Shown piece after piece: positions 1-6,168 of a DNA stretch of 18,818 nucleotides. The stretch is from Coriobacteriales bacterium. Lineage in GTDB: Bacteria; Actinomycetota; Coriobacteriia; Coriobacteriales; UBA8131. Below the pieces are notes generated by a model. It was given only the letters and a program-made list of their open reading frames with translations, had not been told where the DNA came from and did not search any database. Both the position numbers and the translations under genes were made by a program. The stretch's first letter is position 1. Each line of letters begins with the position of its first letter. Location: the NCBI GenBank assembly GCA_031282085.1, contig JAITEK010000150.1, positions 1 through 18,818 on the forward strand, in the 5' to 3' direction.

Positions 1-50
1 CACTGTCCCAACCCCGTCCCCCCACTGTCCCCGCCCCGTCCCCTGTCCCA
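1..50. repeat. C-rich imperfect tandem repeat at window edge
   Basis: The motif CACTGTCCC recurs at 1 and 23, with a shortened CTGTCCCA at 43. Each copy is followed by runs of C and CCCCGTCCC, so the minus strand reads as GGGGACGGGG-type sequence. It lies upstream of the tRNA promoter. It is cut by the left edge, so its full extent cannot be seen. It resembles the short G/C-rich intergenic repeats common in GC-rich genomes; no function is assigned. Confidence 0.5.
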
Positions 51-64
51 GAGGACGTGAGCAT

Positions 65-94
65 TTCGCTTTATAGTGGTGGTTGTGGTAGAAT
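65..94 (+). promoter_or_regulatory. Possible promoter of tRNA-Glu
   Basis: A good -10 hexamer, TAGAAT, lies at 89-94, 22 bp before the tRNA 5' end. The best-placed -35 (TTCGCT, 65-70, 18-bp spacer) is poor. The same -10 hexamer occurs in the much better promoter at 4580-4608. Confidence 0.35.
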
Positions 95-116
95 GATGCG
101 CTCCACAACAGCGCAA

Positions 117-192
117 GTCCCCATCGTCTAGCGGTTAGGACACCGCCCTTTCAAGGCGGAGATCACGGGTTCGAATCCCGTTGGGGATGCCA
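117..192 (+). tRNA. tRNA-Glu (anticodon UUC), CCA encoded
   Basis: This is a complete 76-nt cloverleaf. The acceptor stem pairs 117-123 (GTCCCCA) with 182-188 (TGGGGAT), with a G-U at the end pair. The anticodon stem CCGCC/GGCGG encloses the loop CTTTCAA, giving anticodon TTC. The T-arm carries GGGTTCGAATCCC. The discriminator is G189 and the genome encodes CCA at 190-192. The D-arm region CGTCTAGCGGTTAGGAC is typical of bacterial tRNA-Glu. The 3' end is repeated exactly at 292-316, and the gene's terminator lies beyond that repeat rather than directly after the tRNA. Confidence 0.96.
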
Positions 193-194
193 AC
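170..194 (+). repeat. Direct repeat copy 1 (putative att site in tRNA-Glu 3' end)
   Basis: A 25-bp stretch from the T-loop (TTCGAATCCCG) through CCA and two further bases is identical to 292-316. The match ends sharply: position 169 is G against C at 291, and 195 is G against A at 317. Tyrosine-recombinase elements typically target tRNA 3' ends and leave such duplications. Confidence 0.75.
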
Positions 195-291
195 GTTTCT
201 TGAGTCCACTGGAGTGCTGCGACTACGCAAACAGTCCAGTGGACTGTTTGCAGGATTCGAACGGGTGAGCTGCCCCAGCGAACCTAAGGAC
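195..291. other. 97-bp segment between the direct repeats; possible element remnant
   Basis: No gene is visible here. The segment holds a near-perfect palindrome: 227-238 and 240-251 are 12-bp inverted arms around G239. A further partial copy of one arm, AGTCCACTGGA, lies at 203-213 and is inverted relative to 235-245. GGATTCGAAC at 253-262 is an inverted 10-bp copy of the tRNA T-arm sequence. It could be the joined ends of an integrative element whose interior was deleted, but no integrase or other element gene remains. Confidence 0.5.
227..251. repeat. 25-bp near-perfect palindrome
   Basis: The arms are 12 bp each (227-238 GCAAACAGTCCA; 240-251 is its exact reverse complement) with a single central base. 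With no loop, it suits a dimeric DNA-binding protein better than an RNA hairpin. It sits inside the putative att remnant, where an excisionase or integrase arm-type site would be plausible. Confidence 0.7.
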
Positions 292-316
292 TTCGAATCC
301 CGTTGGGGATGCCAAC
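292..316 (+). repeat. Direct repeat copy 2 (putative distal att site)
   Basis: This is an exact 25-bp copy of 170-194. It is followed immediately by a short CAA-rich linker and the tRNA-type terminator at 323-347. This is the arrangement expected for the distal end of an element integrated into the tRNA gene, with the original tRNA trailer displaced by 122 bp. Confidence 0.75.
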
Positions 317-322
317 AACAAC

Positions 323-347
323 AAAATGCCCCACTGAGGGGCATTTT
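323..347. terminator. Bidirectional Rho-independent terminator
   Basis: AAAATGCCCC (323-332) pairs with GGGGCATTTT (338-347) around the loop ACTGA. The run continues TTTTT on the plus strand and is T-rich (TTTTGTTGTTG) on the minus strand. It can therefore terminate tRNA-Glu from the left and the convergent MerR operon from the right. Confidence 0.85.
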
Positions 348-379
348 TCGTTTGGTGCCGAGGAGCGGGCGGGGCGGGA

Positions 380-414
380 GGCTCACAGGAGCCCCACAAG
401 AGTCCGAAGGACTC
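380..414 (-). other. Two hairpins downstream of the MerR gene
   Basis: GAGTCC/GGACTC (400-405 and 409-414, 3-nt loop) and GGCTC/GAGCC (380-384 and 389-393, 4-nt loop) lie within 50 bp after the MerR stop codon. Neither is followed by a U-run. They may protect the mRNA 3' end or pause polymerase before the terminator at 323-347. Confidence 0.4.
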
Positions 415-427
415 CAACGCCCCTACC

Positions 428-1228
428 CTACTCCAGGGCAACGCTTGCCTGGAGGAGGTAGTTCTCGTAGCTGGAGTTGGTTATCTCGTCGAGAAGGAAG
501 ATGTTGTAAACAGGCCCCTTGGTGCTGAGGCCGTTTTCCCGCGCAAAGGCGAACATCCGTTGCTCTATGTTGTTGGCCTGGCCGTAATAGGCATGGGTAT
601 GCGCAACGAGGTAGCGTCCCGCCGGACGCGGTTGAGCGCCACGAGGATGCACAAAGAAAAAATGCGAGGGCGAGGCAGGGGCGTCGACAAAACTCTCAAA
701 ACTGTCAAAGAAGCCGCCGACAGGGTAACTGAGCAGGTTGCTCTCATGCTGGTAATGCAGGCAGAACTCGCCGAACGGCTGGAGGTACTCGCCGTCGCGC
801 TCAAAGACGTTGAGGGGCCCCATGATGAGCGGCAGCTCCTCAAGCTCGCGTATCTCCACCTGGTCAACCGTCGCGTTCTCGGCCTCCTTGATGAGGGCCA
901 GGCGCGTCTGGAACATGCCCACGTACTCCTCAAGTTCGGCGATCTTGCCGCTTGCTTTAAGGTCCTCCGCCGTCAGCACCTTCGTTATGCTGTCGGGCGT
1001 GCGCTGGGCAGCCAGGCGCGAGATAACGCGCAGCGGCACCTTCAGGGAGTTGAGCACGTTGATGAATTTCACGGTCGTTATCTGCTGCGGGGCATAGTAG
1101 CGGTACTGGTTCTTGCCGCGTTTTATCGGCGAGAACACCCCGATGTCATCGTAATAGATGAGCGCCGAACGGCTAACACCCGTGATTCTTGAGAATTCGC
1201 TGATAGAAAGCAGTCCGTCGCTATTCAT
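428..1228 (-). CDS. MerR-family transcriptional regulator with C-terminal effector-binding-like domain
   Basis: This is a predicted cytoplasmic DNA-binding regulator of 266 residues. The N-terminal MerR winged helix-turn-helix spans about residues 6-75: LSISEFSRITGVSRSALIYYDDIG, then YRYYAPQQ, the classic helix plus 'R.Y' wing pattern. A dimerising helix follows at about 90-117. The rest (about 122-266) looks like a GyrI/BmrR-type small-molecule-binding domain, though divergent. I chose ATG 1228 over an in-frame ATG 48 bp upstream because AAAGGAG lies 6 bp before it and that is where family similarity starts. The gene overlaps the 3' end of the histidine kinase by 8 bp (ATGAATAG), so translation is probably coupled. 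The regulator may act on the dyad at 4609-4626 before the first gene of the operon; that link is inference. The ligand is unknown. Confidence 0.87.
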   Translation of the reverse strand: MNSDGLLSISEFSRITGVSRSALIYYDDIGVFSPIKRGKNQYRYYAPQQITTVKFINVLNSLKVPLRVISRLAAQRTPDSITKVLTAEDLKASGKIAELEEYVGMFQTRLALIKEAENATVDQVEIRELEELPLIMGPLNVFERDGEYLQPFGEFCLHYQHESNLLSYPVGGFFDSFESFVDAPASPSHFFFVHPRGAQPRPAGRYLVAHTHAYYGQANNIEQRMFAFARENGLSTKGPVYNIFLLDEITNSSYENYLLQASVALE

Positions 1229-3419
1229 TTCTATCTCCTTTCCTGTCATCAATCCCAACGAGGGCAGGTTCCGCATTGGTTTGCTCGCTTCGGTTGTCGA
1301 GCAGTTTTCTCAGGAGAGTATCGAGGCTGGCAAAATCGATGGGCTTCGCGAGAAAATCCGTAAAGCCGTTTTCCAGGAACATGTCCCGCGCGCCTTCAAG
1401 CGCGTTGGCGGTCAGTGCGACGATGGGCACCGTTTGCGCGTAAGAAGTACCGATCTGGCTGCGTATGGCGATAGTCGCCTCGATGCCATCCATACCGGGC
1501 ATCATGTGGTCCATGAACACGATAGCGTAGTCGTTGCAGCGCCGCACCGCCTCAACGGCGTCCTGTCCGCTTGTCACACATTCGATGTCCAGCTCGTAGC
1601 ACTCCATCATGCCGCGCGCGACCTCCAAGTTCACGTCGATGTCGTCAACCACCAGTACTTTGGTACCCTTAAAAGTCTCGGTCGCCTCAACCACCTTCAC
1701 CTCGCCCGCGCCGTCCTCAAGCGAGAAGCTCCTCAGCCGCTGCGCAACGGACTCGCCCAGCGGCGTGGCGTCCACTACCACCTGAGGCAGCTCAACCACA
1801 AAGGTCGAGCCCTTGCCGTGCACGCTCTCAAAGTCAAGCGACCCGTCCATAAGCCGCACCAGCCGCATCGTGATAGACAGCCCCAGGCCGGTGCCCTCTA
1901 TGCCGCGGTTCGCCTTCGTGTCCACCTGCTCATAGGCGGTAAAGAGCTTGCACTTGTCCTCGACGCGTATCCCGATTCCGGTGTCCTGCACGATGAGACG
2001 CAAGACGCCCGCGCCGACGGCGTTAGCGACGCCCACTCCGGCGACCTTGCTCTCCTTCGCGATCCACTGTACCTTAAGTCGTACCTCACCGGCATGCGTG
2101 TATTTTATCGCATTGGATAGCAGATTGTTGAGTATCTGGCGTATACGCAGCTCATCGCCAAAAAGACGCTGCGGCAGGTTCTCGTCCACCTCAACACAAA
2201 AGGCGATGGGCTTGTCGCCGACGCGCGTCCGGTTAACCTGCGCCGCGTCGCTTATGAGGCTCGCCAGCGAGTACTCGGCGGTGATAAGCTCGAGCTTGTT
2301 GTTCTCGATCTTGGATATGTCGAGCATGTCGTTGATGATGTGCAGCAGATGGTCGGCTGACGAACGCACCTTGCGCAAAGATTCGCAGATGGAGTCGCCC
2401 CGGTGATGCTGCAACTCAACCTCGGTCAGACCGATAACGGCGTTGAGCGGCGTGCGTATCTCATGGCTCATATTCGCCAGGAAGCTGCTTTTCGCCTGCG
2501 ACGCGGCCTCGGCCTCAAGGCGCGCGGAGACCTCGGAGGTGATGTCGATGATGTCGAGGTAAACGCCCGCGTCCGTCCCCGCGATGGTGGCGGCGTGGAT
2601 GGAGAAATGGCGCGTGATGTTGTCGATGGTGATGGTGCTCGTGGTCTCGATGGGCTTCTCGCCGTCGAGTATCTCACCTATCATGCGCTTGAGGGCGATG
2701 TCGTGGAACAAGTCGAGGAAGGGACGACCTTGGGTTATCTCAGGGTTGGCGATGTGGGCAAAATCCGCCATCTTCCTGCTGATATAGGTGATGCAATTCT
2801 TGTTGTCGAGCAGGGCGAGCATGTTGGGAGTGGTCTCCATGAGCGTGTTAAAAGCATCGCGCGCGCCGTCAACAGCGGCGTTCTGCCGCCCAAAGGAGCG
2901 CTGTACCCAGTAGATGAACAGCACGCAGCTCAACGCGGCGATGTATTGGGGGATGACGTTGACCTGGTAAAAGAAGCCGGTGCCGCCGAAGAGGAACCGC
3001 CACCCTATGAGAAAGAGGATGACCAGGTTGCTGATCACCATAAAACGTATGAGGCTCTTGCCGTTCTGGTGTATGGCGGCAAGCGCGCAGATTGCCACGT
3101 AAATGAGGAAATACTGCGCAAAACTCTGCATCACGAAGCAGTTGATCGTGTAGAAGAAGAAAGTTGCCAGCGGCACAAAAAGCGCAAGCAGCTCATAGTC
3201 GCGAGCGCGGATGTAGCAGATCAGGAGCCCTACGTTGAGTATGGCGCCGAGCACGATGGTGGTCACCATGTTCACCGAATCGCCGTTGCCACGATACAGC
3301 AGCACATACATCGTGGTAAAAAAGCTCACGGCAGTAACGGTTATCAGCGCCAGGATAACGCGGTTGGGGGCAGCCTGCGGAGCTGCCAGTGGCGGCTGTG
3401 GGTTCATAGCACATCCCAC
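1221..3419 (-). CDS. Membrane hybrid sensor histidine kinase with C-terminal receiver domain
   Basis: The 732 residues start with about six membrane segments (roughly 19-42, 52-72, 75-96, 101-117, 123-143, 157-173), with no large extracellular domain. A PAS-like domain follows (about 190-295), then HisKA with phospho-acceptor H319 in SHEIRTPLNAVIG. The HATPase has N-box N432/N436, G1 box DTGIG (479-483) and G2 box GTGLGL (509-514). The receiver domain (about 586-705) has D592/D593, phospho-acceptor D637 in FMDHMMPGMDG, T670 and K692. All catalytic residues are present. No Hpt domain or separate response regulator is seen in the window, so the phosphate destination is unknown. The start at 3419 has GAGGAAG 6 bp upstream; the alternative ATG 3407 would overlap the previous stop as ATGA. 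It is coupled to the lipid kinase upstream and MerR downstream. Confidence 0.93.
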   Translation of the reverse strand: MGCAMNPQPPLAAPQAAPNRVILALITVTAVSFFTTMYVLLYRGNGDSVNMVTTIVLGAILNVGLLICYIRARDYELLALFVPLATFFFYTINCFVMQSFAQYFLIYVAICALAAIHQNGKSLIRFMVISNLVILFLIGWRFLFGGTGFFYQVNVIPQYIAALSCVLFIYWVQRSFGRQNAAVDGARDAFNTLMETTPNMLALLDNKNCITYISRKMADFAHIANPEITQGRPFLDLFHDIALKRMIGEILDGEKPIETTSTITIDNITRHFSIHAATIAGTDAGVYLDIIDITSEVSARLEAEAASQAKSSFLANMSHEIRTPLNAVIGLTEVELQHHRGDSICESLRKVRSSADHLLHIINDMLDISKIENNKLELITAEYSLASLISDAAQVNRTRVGDKPIAFCVEVDENLPQRLFGDELRIRQILNNLLSNAIKYTHAGEVRLKVQWIAKESKVAGVGVANAVGAGVLRLIVQDTGIGIRVEDKCKLFTAYEQVDTKANRGIEGTGLGLSITMRLVRLMDGSLDFESVHGKGSTFVVELPQVVVDATPLGESVAQRLRSFSLEDGAGEVKVVEATETFKGTKVLVVDDIDVNLEVARGMMECYELDIECVTSGQDAVEAVRRCNDYAIVFMDHMMPGMDGIEATIAIRSQIGTSYAQTVPIVALTANALEGARDMFLENGFTDFLAKPIDFASLDTLLRKLLDNRSEQTNAEPALVGIDDRKGDRNE

Positions 3420-4525
3420 CCTTCCTCGTAAGGAACACCGCCCACGTTCACCACATTCACAGCGTTCGGTAAAACATCAATGGTTGCGCCAGAATCAAAG
3501 AATGCCTCCCCGTCGAGATTTATCGTCACCGGAGACGGAGAGCTTATCTCGATATGCTGCACACGCTGGTAGCAGAACTTCTCGTCAACATTAAAGGGAC
3601 GCGACTTACGGTAGTTGCCGGTGAGATAGCGGCGCAGATTGCGATACAGATACGACCGCCGTATACTGCGCAGCGTCAGCATGTCGAGCACGCCGTCGTT
3701 GGGCATGGCGCCCGCAATAACCATGCTCCCCACGCTGTAGTAGCGGGCGTTCGCGATGTTGAGCAGCACAAACTCGCCACTCATCTTATGCCCGTCGGCA
3801 GTTATCTCATACTGTTGGTGGAGAAGGGCGTCGTTGAGGGTTGCCCGCACGCCGCCTGCGCAATAGAAGAGCTGGTTGAGGTGGGTGAACTTCCGCCGCA
3901 AATCGTGGAACCGCTTGGTGAGCGGCAGTGTGGAGAACAGGGCGGAGGCCTCCGCCCCCAGCGCGCAGAAGTTCAAAGCGTAATGGCCGTTGCAACGGAT
4001 AACGTCAGCAGGGATGGAAGGTGCGTCTATCTGCTGCCTGATGTCCTGGAACCGTGCGTAGTTCTTCGCGCCGAACGAGCGGCAGAAGTCGTTGCCGGTG
4101 CCGCGCGGGACGATGGCAAGCTCGGTGTTGGGCAGGCCCATCAGCCCATTGAGACAGTCGAACATGATGCCGTCGCCACCCACCGCATACACACGCAGTT
4201 GCTCGCCGTTAAGCCTCGCGTGGTAGCGCAAAATGGTGCAGATCGCATCGCGCGGATAGCGTGAGACATGGATAAGGAACTCGGGAGTCGCATCGGAAGC
4301 ATCTCGCGTAGAAGCGGTGCTGTTGAGGATGTCCGGTGCAGGGGGCTTGCCTTTTGCGCGTTCCGTGCGCGCTGCGCTTTCATCGTGCGTGGCAGGGGGG
4401 AAGCACGCTACGATTTGCGCTTTCATCCTTTCCAGTTCTACCGTCGATGCGAACGAGATCGGATTGAGAATAAAAAGATGTCGCCGGCGCTCGCGCGCCG
4501 TTCTTTGCGACTCCCGAGTTTCCAT
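3404..4525 (-). CDS. Diacylglycerol kinase/YegS-type lipid kinase family protein
   Basis: Members of this family use ATP to phosphorylate lipids such as diacylglycerol at the inner face of the membrane. The 373 residues carry the nucleotide-binding signature VGGDGIMFDCLNG (GGDG 116-119) and the second signature PRGTGNDFCRSFG (140-152). Near the C-terminus is the conserved LDGE (337-340). The usual GGDGT is GGDGI here. The protein is longer than typical members (about 290-310 residues), mostly because of a low-complexity insert at about 44-82 in the N-terminal lobe. ATG 4525 follows a GAGG-type ribosome site. It is the first gene of an operon; its stop overlaps the histidine-kinase start. Substrate cannot be told from sequence: diacylglycerol, undecaprenol or a sphingoid-like lipid are all possible. 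Confidence 0.9.
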   Translation of the reverse strand: METRESQRTARERRRHLFILNPISFASTVELERMKAQIVACFPPATHDESAARTERAKGKPPAPDILNSTASTRDASDATPEFLIHVSRYPRDAICTILRYHARLNGEQLRVYAVGGDGIMFDCLNGLMGLPNTELAIVPRGTGNDFCRSFGAKNYARFQDIRQQIDAPSIPADVIRCNGHYALNFCALGAEASALFSTLPLTKRFHDLRRKFTHLNQLFYCAGGVRATLNDALLHQQYEITADGHKMSGEFVLLNIANARYYSVGSMVIAGAMPNDGVLDMLTLRSIRRSYLYRNLRRYLTGNYRKSRPFNVDEKFCYQRVQHIEISSPSPVTINLDGEAFFDSGATIDVLPNAVNVVNVGGVPYEEGWDVL

Positions 4526-4579
4526 GTGACGCCTCTTCCACAGATTAAAAAAGACTGGGAGTGATCCTGTAATGAGACT

Positions 4580-4608
4580 ATTCTACAAGCATTAAGTGTA
4601 ACTGTCAA
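4580..4608 (-). promoter_or_regulatory. Sigma-70-type promoter of the lipid kinase/histidine kinase/MerR operon
   Basis: Read on the minus strand, consensus TTGACA (4603-4608) is separated by 17 bp from TAGAAT (4580-4585). The predicted start of transcription is near 4573, leaving a leader of about 48 nt to ATG 4525. This is the best promoter in the window. Confidence 0.8.
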
Positions 4609-4626
4609 GTAAACTTTATAGTTTAC
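4609..4626. promoter_or_regulatory. 18-bp dyad abutting the -35 box; candidate operator
   Basis: GTAAACT (4609-4615) and AGTTTAC (4620-4626) are perfect 7-bp inverted arms around TTAT, immediately upstream of TTGACA. The half-site is AT-rich and resembles MerR-family operator halves. However, classical MerR sites lie between -35 and -10 with a 19-20-bp spacer, whereas this spacer is 17 bp. Autoregulation by the operon's own MerR protein is inferred, not shown. Confidence 0.55.
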
Positions 4627-4726
4627 CCTTGCAAACTTCAGCCAGCCCAAAACGCCCCAAAGCATCGTCGGAGAGTCGAGGGATAAACCGGACAACAGGT
4701 TGTAAGTCAGATTGCCCCAGGGCGCC

Positions 4727-5278
4727 TTAACATTTGGAGGCGGTCCAGAGGGTGCCGAGCTCAAGGGCGCGCTTGTTGGCCTCGGCGAGGCTGGCACGCT
4801 TGGCGGAGACGCTCTTGTCGATGGCCTGCTCGCAGCTCGCCCGTGTGGAGAACTGCGTCGCAGCAAGCAGCTTGCCCACCAGGATGACGTTCGCAAGCCC
4901 TTTAAGCCCATTCTCCTCCGCGAGCGAAGTCGCCGGCACAGTGTAATACTCAACATCCTGGCGCAGCGTGCAGGTCCCCACCATCGTGGAGTCAACGATA
5001 ACCACGCCGCCCGGCTCCACCGCGTCGATGAACTTCTCGTACGAGGGAAGGTTCATGGCAATGAGCACGTTCGGGTCGGTAACGAGCGGCGAGCCGATGG
5101 GCTCGTCGGAGAGGCAGACGCTGCAATTGGCGGTACCGCCGCGCATCTCAGGACCATACGAGGGCAGCCACGAGATCTCCCGCCCGTCGATCATCCCCGC
5201 GTAGGCGATTATCTTGCCGGCGAAAAGGATCCCTTGCCCACCAAACCCCGCCAGCATGATATTGAGGTCCCCCCTCAT
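4727..5278 (-). CDS. 2-oxoacid:ferredoxin oxidoreductase, gamma subunit
   Basis: This is the gamma subunit of a coenzyme A-acylating 2-oxoacid oxidoreductase; in this family it helps bind CoA. The 183-residue length fits stand-alone gamma subunits. The N-terminal signature is IMLAGFGGQGILFAGK (GFGGQG 11-16), followed by SYGPEMRGGTANCSV, both typical of the family. Its ATG overlaps the beta-subunit stop as ATGA (5275-5278), so the two are coupled. It is the last gene of the operon. I see no clear terminator in the 100 bp after its stop at 4727, so read-through toward the lipid-kinase operon is possible, although that operon has its own strong promoter. Confidence 0.92.
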   Translation of the reverse strand: MRGDLNIMLAGFGGQGILFAGKIIAYAGMIDGREISWLPSYGPEMRGGTANCSVCLSDEPIGSPLVTDPNVLIAMNLPSYEKFIDAVEPGGVVIVDSTMVGTCTLRQDVEYYTVPATSLAEENGLKGLANVILVGKLLAATQFSTRASCEQAIDKSVSAKRASLAEANKRALELGTLWTASKC

Positions 5279-6168
5279 AACACGCCCTCCCTTGCGGCAG
5301 CCTCCGCTTTTGCGTCGCGGTAGACGCCGAGCGGGTAGTACGGCACCATGTTCTCCTCAAGCCAGGCAAAGGAGTCGGCCGGGGTGAGCCCCCAGTTCGT
5401 CGGGCAGGTTGAGAGCACCTCGATGATGGTAAAGCCCAGCCCCTCAACCTGGTACTGAAACGCCTTCTTAATGGCGCGCTTCGTGGCGCGCACGGCCTTG
5501 GGGCTGTCGACGGTCACCCGCTGCGCCAGCGCCACGCCGTCGAGGGTGGCAAGCATCTCGCATACCCGAATGGGGTAGCCCGCCTCCTCAACGCTGCGCC
5601 CATACGGCGAGGTCTGCGTCACTTGCCCGGGCAGGCTTGTCGGCGCCATCTGCCCGCCGGTCATGCCATAGATCGCATTGTTGATGAAGATGACGGTGAT
5701 CTTCTCCCCCCGCGTCGCCGCGTGCACGGTCTCCGCCATACCGATGGAAGCAAGGTCGCCGTCGCCCTGGTAGGTGAAGACGATGCTCTCGGGCAGCGCG
5801 CGCTTTATCCCGGTTGCCACCGCAGGAGCGCGGCCATGCGCCGCCTGAGCCATGTCGCAGGCATAGAAATTGTAGGCCGTCACGCTGCAACCCACCGGGC
5901 AGACCCCGATGGTCGAGCCTTCAATACCCAGCTCGTCGAGGGTTTCGGCCACAAGGCGCTGTATGATGCCGTGCGAGCAGCCGGGGCAGTAATTGGTCAC
6001 CACGTCGGTAAGCGCATGGGGCCGCTCAAAGACGACGCGCGGCTTATCGCTCGCTTTCTTCGGTGCCTTTTCAACCGCCTTTTCGGCCACTTTCTCAACC
6101 GCCTTCTCGCCTGCGTTCCCTGCCAGTGTATTGGTCGGCCTGTCTGCCACAGCCGCTGTCTCGCTCAT
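5275..6168 (-). CDS. 2-oxoacid:ferredoxin oxidoreductase, beta subunit (thiamine diphosphate-binding)
   Basis: This is the catalytic subunit that carries thiamine diphosphate. Visible features in the 297 residues are YCPGCSHG (60-67) with the CxxC pair C61/C64, which along with C90 or C94 and a later Cys may hold the 4Fe-4S cluster, GVCPVGCS (88-95), and the Mg-thiamine diphosphate motif GDGDLAS (135-141) leading to INN (162-164). STCPTNWGLTP (253-263) is also typical. Unusual is an N-terminal extension of about 45 residues. It is rich in Ala, Glu and Lys, with repeated EKA(V/P)EK units at about 21-40, ahead of the normal family start. No other ATG lies closer to the family start. The ATG overlaps the alpha-subunit stop as ATGA with a perfect AGGAGG 6 bp upstream. 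Confidence 0.93.
   Translation of the reverse strand: MSETAAVADRPTNTLAGNAGEKAVEKVAEKAVEKAPKKASDKPRVVFERPHALTDVVTNYCPGCSHGIIQRLVAETLDELGIEGSTIGVCPVGCSVTAYNFYACDMAQAAHGRAPAVATGIKRALPESIVFTYQGDGDLASIGMAETVHAATRGEKITVIFINNAIYGMTGGQMAPTSLPGQVTQTSPYGRSVEEAGYPIRVCEMLATLDGVALAQRVTVDSPKAVRATKRAIKKAFQYQVEGLGFTIIEVLSTCPTNWGLTPADSFAWLEENMVPYYPLGVYRDAKAEAAAREGVL

Noticed and set aside
135..386. Small minus-strand frame across tRNA-Glu (ends with GIRTRDL-type sequence)
   Set aside because: Translation of the antisense T-arm commonly gives this spurious peptide; it is not a gene.
1158..3431. Plus-strand open frames opposite the histidine kinase (1158-2120 and 2403-3431)
   Set aside because: They are shadows of the kinase gene, without recognisable motifs and with typical antisense composition.
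4627..4726. A terminator after the gamma-subunit gene
   Set aside because: I found no stable stem with a U-run in this stretch.
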